A stretch of 11,601 nt of DNA, taken from NCBI GenBank assembly GCA_030592655.1, contig JAUVIQ010000084.1, positions 1 to 11,601 of the forward strand, given 5' to 3'. Shown here in pieces: positions 5,996 through 11,601 of the stretch. Numbering within the stretch: the first letter of the stretch is position 1; each line of letters begins with the position of its first letter. Below the pieces are notes generated by a model that made no database searches, had not been told where the DNA came from, and was given only the letters and a program-made list of their open reading frames with translations. The stretch comes from Planctomycetales bacterium. GTDB lineage: Bacteria > Planctomycetota > Phycisphaerae > SM23-33. The position numbers were made by a program, and so were the translations under genes.

Positions 5996-8644
5996 ATGAG
6001 CGAACTACACAGAACGGTACTGTACGACCGGCACGTCGCCGGTGGTGGAAAAATAGTCGATTTCGCCGGATGGGAGATGCCGCTGCAATACGCCGGCGGG
6101 ATCGTGTCTGAACACCTCGCCACGCGCAAAGGCGCAGGCCTGTTCGATGTCTCGCACATGGGGCGATTCGTCTTCGGCGGCTCCGGCGCGACGCGGTTCC
6201 TCCAGCACGTCCTGACCAACAACGCCGAGGCCCTGGAGGCCGGGCAAGCGCAGTACACAATGATTCCCAATCCCGGCGGCGGGGCTGTCGATGACGCATA
6301 CCTGTACCGCTTCGTCGAAGATGAATACGTCCTCGTCGTCAATGCCGCAAACCGCCAAAAGGACTGGGACCATTTCGCCGAACACCTCGCCGAATTCGAC
6401 GACGTGGAAATGTCCGATAAGTCCGAAGAACTGGCGATGATCTCGCTCCAGGGCCCGCTGGCCGGCAAGATACTTACCGGCGTTATTGATTCGGGGGCGC
6501 TGCCCGAACCGATGCGGAACGAACTGGGAGCCGTCGTAATCAACGGCATCGAAGTCCGTCTGGCGAGAACCGGATACACAGGCGAACCGATCTGCTTCGA
6601 ACTGTTCGTCGAGAGCGCATCGGCCCCGGCGATATGGGATATGCTGATCGAGCGCGGCGCAGAACCCGTCGGCCTCGGTGCGCGCGATACGTTGCGGCTG
6701 GAGGCGGCTATGCCGCTTTACGGGCACGAACTGGGGCTTGACCCGGACGGAAAAGAAATACCCGTTTTCTCTTGTCCCCTGGCGAAATTCGCCGTGAGTT
6801 TCTCGCCGCTGAAGGGTGATTTTATCGGTAAAGACGCCCTGGCGAAGCAGCACGAAGCCTTCAAGAAAATCCTGGCAGAAGATTATTCGCTGATAGCGGA
6901 CCTGCCCCGTCGGATCGTGCCCGTAGCGGTGGCTGGTAAGGGCGTCGCCCGTCCGCCGGCAGGGGCGTTCGTCGGCGAAAAGCAGGTCGGATTCGTTACC
7001 AGCGGCACGGTGGTTCCGTACTGGCAGGCAGAGGGCGAAGGTCTGTCGAGCAGAATAACCGACGAAAAAGCGATGCGGTCTGTCTGCCTGGCCATGCTGG
7101 ACAGCGACCTGCGCGAGGGCGACCCAATCGAGATCGAAATCCGCGGTAAGAGGACCGAAGCCGTTATCGTCCCGTTCCACTTGCGAAGCGAGGCTCCGCC
7201 GTTTGCCAGACCAATCCTGCACGACCACGCACTTATCAGCCACAAAGGCCAACCGCTAAAGGACGGAGCGAAAAAGGCGCGCGAACTGCTCGAAAAAACG
7301 CTCGAAAACACCATCTGGCGACAAACCGAGTGCATAAATCTTATCCCGTCAGAGCAGACGCTCTCGCCAATGGCCCGAATGCTCTCGATTATGGACCCCG
7401 CCTTCCGCTACGCCGAGCACAAGCCGCTCAAGGCATTCTACGAAGCGGACGTCTTCTACTATCAGGCAACGGATTTCATCGAGCAGGTCGAATTTCTTCT
7501 GGAAGACGAACTTCGGAAATTCCTTGGCTTCACCGAGGTCGAGACCCGCGCCGTCAGCGGGCAGATGGCGAACGCCATCGTCTTCAGCGCGATGGTCGAT
7601 TACATCAACCGCGCCGACAGAAAGGTCCAGCCCCGACGCCTCGGCTGCGTGATGAACAATCACATCATCAAGGGCGGGCACCTCAGTTCCCAGCCGATGG
7701 GCGCGATGCGGGATTTCGTCGCACACGACCCACGGACGGAAAAACCGGCGATTGTCAACTTCCCCGTCCTGCCCGAAAACCCGTACAAAATCGACGTACC
7801 AGCCTGCAGGGAACTGCTGGGGCGATACAGGCCAGAACTTATCATCTTCGGTAAGAGCGTCGTCCTGCACCCCGAACCGGTCGCGGAGATTCGGGCGTTC
7901 GTGGACTCTCTTGGTATCGATACAGTCATCATGTACGACATGGCCCACGTGCTCGGACTTATCGGCCCGCACTTCCAGGAACCTTTTGCCGACGAGGCGG
8001 ACATCGTTACCGGCTCGACGCATAAGACATTTTTCGGTACGCAACGGGGAATCGTCGCGTCGAACTACGCCGAGGCCGATGAGCGTTACAATCTCACCGA
8101 GGCGATTCGTCGTCGAACGTTCCCCGGCTCGGTCAGCAATCACCACCTCGGAACGTTGGTAGGCCTGCTGATGGCTGCCTACGAGATGAACCATTTTAAG
8201 GATGAGTATCAGCGAAAGGTTATCGCCAACGCCAAGGCCTTCGCCGCTGCGCTGAAACGCTGCGGTATGGACGTTGCCGGCGACGCGGACGTCGGATATA
8301 CGCAGACGCACCAGGTAATCGTCCACGTCGGTTACAGCCGGGGGGTGGAGATGGCTGGAAAACTCGAGGACAACAATATAATCGTCAACTACCAGGCCGC
8401 TCCGAATGAAGAAGGCTTCACCGCAGCTGGGGCGATTCGCCTGGGCGTCTCCGAGATGACCAGGTTCGGCATGGGCGAGGGCGATTTTGAAACGGTTGCA
8501 CAACTCATCGCCGATGTGGTAAATAATGACAAGTCGGTCAAGGCTGAGGTGAAATCGTTCAGGGACGGATTCACCGACTTGAAGTTCTGCTTCGCCGGCG
8601 AAGAGTTTGACGGAATTATGGAAAAACTGCACGCGCTTATATAG
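5996..8644 (+). CDS. gcvT-glyA: Fused aminomethyltransferase (GcvT) - serine hydroxymethyltransferase-like protein
   Basis: This 882-residue protein joins two steps of glycine/serine/C1 metabolism. Residues 1 to about 400 are the glycine cleavage T protein, which releases NH3 and 5,10-methylene-THF from the aminomethyl group carried on GcvH. Markers are FAGWEMPLQY (23-32), DVSHMGR (51-57), GGAVDDAYLYRF (95-106, the folate-binding acid region) and RTGYTGEP (191-198). After a linker (about 401-425), residues 426-882 resemble a divergent serine hydroxymethyltransferase. NLIPSEQTLSP (448-458) stands for the LIASEN motif. GGHLSSQP (560-567), DMAHVLGL (648-655), STHKTFFG (674-681) with PLP lysine K677, and IRLGVSEMTR (814-823) with the substrate-carboxylate Arg815 are present. 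The start at 5996 has a GGAAGAG ribosome site and the T-protein N-terminus; the frame is open from 5924, but the extra residues are unlike the family. Methylene-THF could pass directly between the two halves. Confidence 0.93.
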   Translation: MSELHRTVLYDRHVAGGGKIVDFAGWEMPLQYAGGIVSEHLATRKGAGLFDVSHMGRFVFGGSGATRFLQHVLTNNAEALEAGQAQYTMIPNPGGGAVDDAYLYRFVEDEYVLVVNAANRQKDWDHFAEHLAEFDDVEMSDKSEELAMISLQGPLAGKILTGVIDSGALPEPMRNELGAVVINGIEVRLARTGYTGEPICFELFVESASAPAIWDMLIERGAEPVGLGARDTLRLEAAMPLYGHELGLDPDGKEIPVFSCPLAKFAVSFSPLKGDFIGKDALAKQHEAFKKILAEDYSLIADLPRRIVPVAVAGKGVARPPAGAFVGEKQVGFVTSGTVVPYWQAEGEGLSSRITDEKAMRSVCLAMLDSDLREGDPIEIEIRGKRTEAVIVPFHLRSEAPPFARPILHDHALISHKGQPLKDGAKKARELLEKTLENTIWRQTECINLIPSEQTLSPMARMLSIMDPAFRYAEHKPLKAFYEADVFYYQATDFIEQVEFLLEDELRKFLGFTEVETRAVSGQMANAIVFSAMVDYINRADRKVQPRRLGCVMNNHIIKGGHLSSQPMGAMRDFVAHDPRTEKPAIVNFPVLPENPYKIDVPACRELLGRYRPELIIFGKSVVLHPEPVAEIRAFVDSLGIDTVIMYDMAHVLGLIGPHFQEPFADEADIVTGSTHKTFFGTQRGIVASNYAEADERYNLTEAIRRRTFPGSVSNHHLGTLVGLLMAAYEMNHFKDEYQRKVIANAKAFAAALKRCGMDVAGDADVGYTQTHQVIVHVGYSRGVEMAGKLEDNNIIVNYQAAPNEEGFTAAGAIRLGVSEMTRFGMGEGDFETVAQLIADVVNNDKSVKAEVKSFRDGFTDLKFCFAGEEFDGIMEKLHALI

Positions 8645-8649
8645 AAGAG

Positions 8650-8756
8650 GCCACAGAGGCACAGAGAACACAGAGAAAGGATTTAATTAAAAAATTTCTT
8701 TCTCTGTTTTGTTCCTTTCATTTTTCATACCTCTGCGTCCTCTGTGTCTCTGTGGC
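8650..8756. repeat. 107-bp imperfect palindromic element between gcvT-glyA and gcvH
   Basis: Outer arms 8650-8675 and 8731-8756 are 26 nt each and pair at 23 positions. They are built from iterated CACAGAG units (GCCACAGAG, CACAGAG, ACACAGAG). Nested inside is a perfect 10-bp inverted repeat, ACAGAGAAAG (8670-8679) with CTTTCTCTGT (8698-8707), around an AT-rich loop. The element starts 6 nt after the stop codon and ends 25 nt before the gcvH start. CACAGAG-rich palindromes of this kind recur in intergenic DNA of many environmental bacteria (recollection, not a search). It could act as an RNA hairpin tuning mRNA stability or partial termination, or be a MITE/REP-like element without its transposase. 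Confidence 0.75.
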
Positions 8757-8781
8757 ATTAGTTTTGGAAAAGGAGTAAATG

Positions 8782-9171
8782 ATGGTTCCTGCTGAATTGC
8801 GATACACCAAGAGTCACGAATGGGCAAAAATGGATGGTGGGAGGGTAACGGTTGGTATAACCGCCTTCGCCGCTGAACAACTTGGCGACGTTGTATTTCT
8901 TGAATTACCGGCCGTTGGCGAGTCCGTCGAGGCTGAAACGCCCTTCGGCGTGGTCGAGTCGGTCAAAGCAGCGGTCGATCTGAACTGCCCCGTCAGCGGC
9001 GAAGTGATTGAAGTTAACGAAGACCTCACCGCCAATCTGGAACTGCTTGGCAAAGACTCCTACAGTTCAGCCTGGATGATAAAGATAAAAACCGCCGACG
9101 ACGCCGATTTCCAAAACCTGATGTCGGCTGAAGAATACGAAAAATTCCTCGAAGAAGAAGGTTCGCATTAA
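8782..9171 (+). CDS. gcvH: Glycine cleavage system H protein (lipoyl carrier)
   Basis: This 129-residue carrier shuttles the methylamine group between the P and T proteins and the lipoyl group to the L protein. The lipoylation site is in VVESVKAAVDL: the lysine is residue 62 counted from the start chosen here. LRYTKSHEWA at the N-terminus and SPVSGEV-like CPVSGEVIEVNEDL, followed by SYSSAWMIKIK, are family blocks. Length is normal (about 125-130). Two ATGs are adjacent (8779 and 8782). AGGAG at 8771-8775 is only 3 nt from the first but 6 nt from the second, so 8782 is preferred. Downstream, gcvPA would normally follow closely, but 2.07 kb of opposite-strand toxin-antitoxin DNA lies between. 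Confidence 0.96.
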   Translation: MVPAELRYTKSHEWAKMDGGRVTVGITAFAAEQLGDVVFLELPAVGESVEAETPFGVVESVKAAVDLNCPVSGEVIEVNEDLTANLELLGKDSYSSAWMIKIKTADDADFQNLMSAEEYEKFLEEEGSH

Positions 9172-9278
9172 CAATTGCCGATTTTCAATTTCCAATTGGA
9201 AGAATATTCGGACGCCATTGTGATCGATTGGAACTTGGCAATGAAGTACGGTGTCTTGGAACTCCGGTCCTGATTTTC
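9172..9278. other. Intergenic stretch with an AT-rich palindrome at the gcvH-side edge of the toxin-antitoxin block
   Basis: The 107 bp between the gcvH stop and the antitoxin stop contain a perfect 12-bp palindrome, TTCCAATTGGAA (9190-9201), preceded by CAATTGCC and followed at 9227-9243 by an inverted, spaced version of the ATTGCC...TTCCAAT pattern. No stem followed by a T-run is seen, so I cannot assign a terminator to either converging gene. It may be the left boundary of the inserted block. Confidence 0.3.
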
Positions 9279-10313
9279 TTATTCCGGCAAGGAAAGCGAC
9301 AGATTTGTGGCCTCGCGATATGAGATCAACTGCCTGTCGCACGTGTTCTGCCAAGCCGATTCCCCATGCGATCGTTCGCTGATGGCTTTAGCGGTAACGT
9401 TACGAAATACACTTGCTACGCAATTGAGGACATCTTTCTCGGTATCCGTTAGAGGGCACTCGACCTGGTCTGCATTCGTGCCTGGAAGTATTACGAGACC
9501 GGTGTTCCCATTGTAGTATTCTTTTTCTTCGACAGAAATTAATTCATCTTTCTCCAACCGAGCTCGTAATTGGTCGTAGTCTGCGGGAACCGGTCCGTAC
9601 TGAATACGTCGATATGCGGAACCGGTCAAAGATGCCGACGATACTTTGTAGGCCAGAAAATCTGCATAGAAAAGCAGCTTGTTGAGCTTGGTTTGGGCAA
9701 TCTCGTTGAGGCTCCTGCAAAAGAAAACGACCACGGCGGCATATCGTTTGAGGTCGAACCGACGAAATCCCGTTCGGTCGGTCATCTCGCTTGGCATAGA
9801 CGTCCATTCGCCCAAGTCAATCTTGGCAAGCCAGTCGTCTGGGTCTGGGCCACCCAACGCCAAAGCCCTTTCGACTCTTTCCCTCTGCCATTTTGTGAGA
9901 AAATCACCTTTGCGGTCCAACAGACCCCGGACAAAATCTGTATCCTCACAAGCTCGGATCATATTATCGTGGGCCTGATCCTGGAGTTTGCCCCTTTCGT
10001 AGCGATTAATGGTGGCCTCACTCATCCCAAGCAATGCAGCAAAAGATTTCTGGCTGAGAGCATACCCCTTGCGAATTTCCCTGATCTTCGCGGGAGAGAG
10101 AAGGCCCTCCTGGCTGCGGTAGGTCGCGTTCACTTCATCCAAAATCTTCTGATCGCATTCCTCGTCTGATAGCGCTTCCCCACATCCCGCGCAGACTTCT
10201 ACCTCTACCGAGACGGCGATACTCTTTCCGCGAACGGTATAGGTTTCCCGCCGGTTTTCAACGCGGACTTGGCGGTAATCTTCACAGCTTGGACAGTATC
10301 TCTCTTCGCTCAT
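9279..10313 (-). CDS. Antitoxin: MqsA-type zinc finger + XRE helix-turn-helix + SocA/Panacea domain
   Basis: This 344-residue antitoxin should neutralise the upstream MqsR-like toxin and repress the operon. Residues 1-50 form a YgiT/MqsA zinc finger with CPSC (7-10) and CAGC (41-44). Residues about 72-125 are an MqsA-type XRE helix-turn-helix (LSPAKIREIRKGYALSQKSF, then LLGMSEATINRYERG at 94-108). After a linker (about 126-185), a SocA/Panacea (DUF4065-like) domain follows, with KLNKLLFYADF (209-219), RRIQYGPVPADYDQL (235-249) and SHGESAW (315-321). Plain MqsA is about 130 residues, so the C-terminal domain is an added module. The start at 10313 is set by GGAGG 6 nt upstream (10320-10324) and by the zinc finger. 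The frame is open further to 10481, but that part encodes the toxin in another frame. Its ATG overlaps the toxin TGA (10310-10313). Confidence 0.87.
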   Translation of the reverse strand: MSEERYCPSCEDYRQVRVENRRETYTVRGKSIAVSVEVEVCAGCGEALSDEECDQKILDEVNATYRSQEGLLSPAKIREIRKGYALSQKSFAALLGMSEATINRYERGKLQDQAHDNMIRACEDTDFVRGLLDRKGDFLTKWQRERVERALALGGPDPDDWLAKIDLGEWTSMPSEMTDRTGFRRFDLKRYAAVVVFFCRSLNEIAQTKLNKLLFYADFLAYKVSSASLTGSAYRRIQYGPVPADYDQLRARLEKDELISVEEKEYYNGNTGLVILPGTNADQVECPLTDTEKDVLNCVASVFRNVTAKAISERSHGESAWQNTCDRQLISYREATNLSLSLPE

Positions 10314-10681
10314 TTCCGACCTCCCCTCAAGGGGTATCGCATTGGGTATTCTGCCGGGTGGAACGACCAGACCATTGCATGATAGACATTGCGCCTTTTC
10401 TGATCTCTGGCTACCCGCAGCTTGATATAAACCTCGGTTCCCTCGACATCCTTGCCGAACTCCCAAACTTCTTTCCGGCAATCTGTGTCATCAGGTTTTG
10501 GTCCTGCTACGTAGTCTTCGGGTGTCAATCCGAGGATGATCTCTTTTCGTTCGTCAAAGGAGAGTCCCAAGTCCAAGAGTCCTTGGGTGTTCTTCTGGCG
10601 ATGCTTGATGTAGAAGTAATCTAACATCGTGGCCCCTTTGAAGGTATCGAGAAAATCCACGACATCCTGTCTGGTTGCCAT
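10310..10681 (-). CDS. MqsR-family toxin (mRNA interferase-like)
   Basis: This 123-residue toxin-like protein probably cleaves mRNA. The pattern LLDLGLSFDERKEIILGLTPEDYVAGP (35-61) matches the MqsR block around NADELGLDFDGMCNVIIGLSESDF of the E. coli protein. VWEFGKDVEGTEVYIKLRV (72-90) matches its WQDVYRP...GQVYLKITV part, placing Tyr85 where MqsR has a catalytic-region tyrosine. The residue matching the MqsR glutamine appears to be Glu74. The protein is longer than E. coli MqsR (98 residues) and ends in WSFHPAEYPMRYP, a tail common in this family outside enterics. GGAG (10689-10692) lies 7 nt before the start. As in mqsRA, the toxin gene comes first and overlaps the antitoxin start by 4 nt. 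RNA cleavage specificity cannot be read from sequence. Confidence 0.8.
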   Translation of the reverse strand: MATRQDVVDFLDTFKGATMLDYFYIKHRQKNTQGLLDLGLSFDERKEIILGLTPEDYVAGPKPDDTDCRKEVWEFGKDVEGTEVYIKLRVARDQKRRNVYHAMVWSFHPAEYPMRYPLRGGRK

Positions 10682-10699
10682 CTACCTGCTCCGTCATCG

Positions 10700-10744
10700 G
10701 CAGAAACGCTATCATATAATAGTATTTCTGCAAGAAAAAAACAA
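10700..10744 (-). promoter_or_regulatory. Toxin-antitoxin promoter embedded in a 32-bp palindromic operator
   Basis: On the minus strand TTGTTT (plus-strand 10739-10744) and TATTAT (10716-10721) are 17 nt apart, a good sigma-70 promoter for the toxin gene 35 nt further on. The -10 box lies inside an inverted repeat at 10700-10731: outer arms GCAGAAA/TTTCTGC pair perfectly, then two mismatched positions, then CTAT/ATAG, around a 6-nt centre. This is the position and symmetry expected of an autoregulatory operator bound by the antitoxin helix-turn-helix. It does not match the E. coli MqsA operator (AACCT-spacer-AGGTT), so specificity would differ. Confidence 0.6.
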
Positions 10745-10880
10745 CCTTTTTCCCCCACCGGTCACTACTACTCGCCGTAACTTACTTCAAATCACAGGGT
10801 TAGCAACTGCAACAAAATAAAAAATTTCCTCGTAGCACCCAGTAAATGGTGAGACTTCATCTCAACCTACCCGCTTCGGG

Positions 10881-11057
10881 TCAATTGGGCGAATTAATTG
10901 GCTTGGCGAACTTTTGCTGCATCTGCCGCTCCCAATCGGATTCTGTCGCTTTTAAGAAGTCTGAAAATAAAGGAAACTCGGCCTTGCTCTTCTCATATTC
11001 GGCAACGATACTTTCCTGAATGCGACGTTTCATCTTGACGCAATCAAATGTCTTCAT
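10881..11057 (-). CDS. Small orphan protein of the type found beside PIN-domain toxin genes
   Basis: This 58-residue, highly charged protein opens with MKTFDCVKMKRRIQESI and is largely helical by composition. Small proteins starting MK-x-FDCV-x-MKR-x-IQ are, from memory, often encoded directly after PIN-domain toxin genes and are candidate antitoxins; I cannot name a characterised family. The start at 11057 fits this N-terminus; a start at 11069 would add four residues (MATK). It overlaps the end of a 14-codon open frame (11044-11088) with the proper ribosome site. Thus the usual upstream toxin gene seems to have been deleted and this is left as an orphan. A short hairpin (ACCCG, 3 nt, CGGGT at 10869-10881) sits at its stop codon but lacks a T-run. 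The 130 bp between it and the toxin promoter hold nothing recognisable. Confidence 0.55.
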   Translation of the reverse strand: MKTFDCVKMKRRIQESIVAEYEKSKAEFPLFSDFLKATESDWERQMQQKFAKPINSPN

Positions 11058-11088
11058 TTTCGTCGCCATACACGCGAATCTTGCGCAT
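11044..11088 (-). pseudogene. Putative 14-codon remnant of a PIN-domain toxin gene
   Basis: MRKIRVYGDENEDI is encoded with an excellent ribosome site (GGGAG at 11095-11099, 6 nt from the ATG). The first seven residues match the first beta strand of many PIN toxins (MRKIRVY followed by a DTSV motif). The acidic GDENEDI tail resembles how such proteins end. The whole body of about 130-150 residues, with all catalytic acids, is missing without loss of frame, as if an internal in-frame deletion joined start to end. The downstream small gene overlaps it as a PIN partner would. Alternatively this is a leader peptide unrelated to PIN. This rests on recollection of family sequences, not on an alignment. 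Confidence 0.4.
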
Positions 11089-11239
11089 TACGTTCTCCCT
11101 GTTCATGTGCTACAGGTATATTGGGGACAAGTCAATCCGTCCGGTGTTGTTCCGCTTGATTCTTGATTTGTCCGGTAAATCCTGATATGTAGTGCTGCTT
11201 CGAGACTGCAACAGGACGTGCATGAGGAATAGTTGAAAA

Positions 11240-11601
11240 ATGCCATTTATCGCCAATACCGATAAGCAGCGGGAGCAGATGCTCAACGAGTTGGGCATGA
11301 GCGCCGAGGACCTTTTCGCCGATATACCCGCCGATTTGCGATGCAAACCGCTGCAAATAGGCAGGGGTTTGAGCGAGCAGGAGGTCCGTCGGCACATGGC
11401 GGCGTTGTCGGATAAGAACGCGTCGGGGCTTATCAGTTTCCTCGGCGGGGGTTTCTATGACCATTTCGTACCGGCTGCCGTCGAAGCGTTGGCCTCCCGA
11501 AGCGAGTTTTACACCGCATACACGCCCTACCAGCCCGAAGCCTCGCAGGGAACGCTCCAGGCGATTTACGAATATCAATCCGCAATCTGCCGGCTGACGG
11601 A
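11240..11601 (+). CDS. gcvPA: Glycine dehydrogenase (decarboxylating) subunit 1, N-terminal part
   Basis: The first 120 residues of the P-protein alpha subunit are present; the gene runs off the right end. P protein decarboxylates glycine with PLP and passes methylamine to the lipoyl arm of GcvH; in split systems gcvPB carries the PLP lysine. Family markers are MPFIANTDKQREQML at the start, DLFADIPADLR (24-34), FLGGGFYDHFVPAAV (68-82) and SRSEFYTAYTPYQPEASQG (87-105), all as expected for subunit 1, not the fused ~950-residue P protein. The ATG at 11240 is preceded by GAGG at 11224-11227, about 12 nt away, which is a rather long spacing. A gcvPB gene is expected next. Only a weak promoter candidate lies in the 151 bp upstream. 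Confidence 0.93.
   Translation, partial: MPFIANTDKQREQMLNELGMSAEDLFADIPADLRCKPLQIGRGLSEQEVRRHMAALSDKNASGLISFLGGGFYDHFVPAAVEALASRSEFYTAYTPYQPEASQGTLQAIYEYQSAICRLT

Noticed and set aside
6005..8671. Long minus-strand open frames (up to 440 codons) opposite gcvT-glyA
   Set aside because: They are antisense shadows of a GC-rich gene with strong, motif-rich coding on the plus strand; no motifs or ribosome sites support them.
10314..10481. N-terminal extension of the antitoxin to 10481
   Set aside because: This stretch codes for the MqsR-like toxin in another frame; the zinc finger and a GGAGG site place the start at 10313.
11163..11191. Promoter for gcvPA (TTGATT, 17 nt, TATGTA)
   Set aside because: Spacing is right but the -10 matches consensus at only half its positions; too weak to list as a feature.

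Overview
The window fits a Gram-negative-type, moderately GC-rich bacterium. A lipoprotein signal peptide and an MlaE-type lipid permease imply an outer membrane. The split-type glycine dehydrogenase (gcvPA) and a fused GcvT-serine hydroxymethyltransferase agree with an environmental, Planctomycetota-like (Phycisphaerae) genome. That taxonomic call is inference only. The window is a housekeeping backbone interrupted by defence and toxin-antitoxin genes.

Positions 1-2614 (+ strand): a compact two-gene restriction-modification system, with an m4C-type DNA methyltransferase and a 203-residue restriction enzyme of the BstYI type (expected site RGATCY). It lies between the first ~128 codons and the last ~135 codons of an unrelated DPPF-type DNA methyltransferase/Mrr-like gene. 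The middle of that host gene is missing, so the R-M cassette replaced it. I find no RGATCY site among the 26 GATC sequences of the window.

Positions 2657-5874 (- strand): a tight gene cluster read right to left. It holds a DUF547-like lipoprotein interrupted by one in-frame TAG, an MlaE permease whose GTG start overlaps the lipoprotein stop, a small DUF962/Mpo1-like membrane protein, and a DegT/DnrJ/EryC1-type PLP aminotransferase.

Positions 5933-11601 (+ strand): the glycine cleavage locus. A promoter precedes an 882-residue fusion of aminomethyltransferase (T protein) with a divergent serine hydroxymethyltransferase. A 107-bp imperfect palindrome, gcvH and (after a 2.07-kb interruption) the start of gcvPA follow. 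Together these would oxidise glycine to CO2, NH3 and 5,10-methylene-THF and join that C1 unit with a second glycine to give serine.

Positions 9172-11239: the interruption between gcvH and gcvPA, with every gene on the - strand. It contains an MqsR-like toxin and a three-part antitoxin (MqsA zinc finger, XRE helix-turn-helix, SocA/Panacea domain), with a promoter embedded in a palindromic operator. It also contains a small orphan gene preceded by what looks like a 14-codon remnant of a PIN-domain toxin. No rRNA, tRNA, CRISPR array, transposase or integrase was seen.
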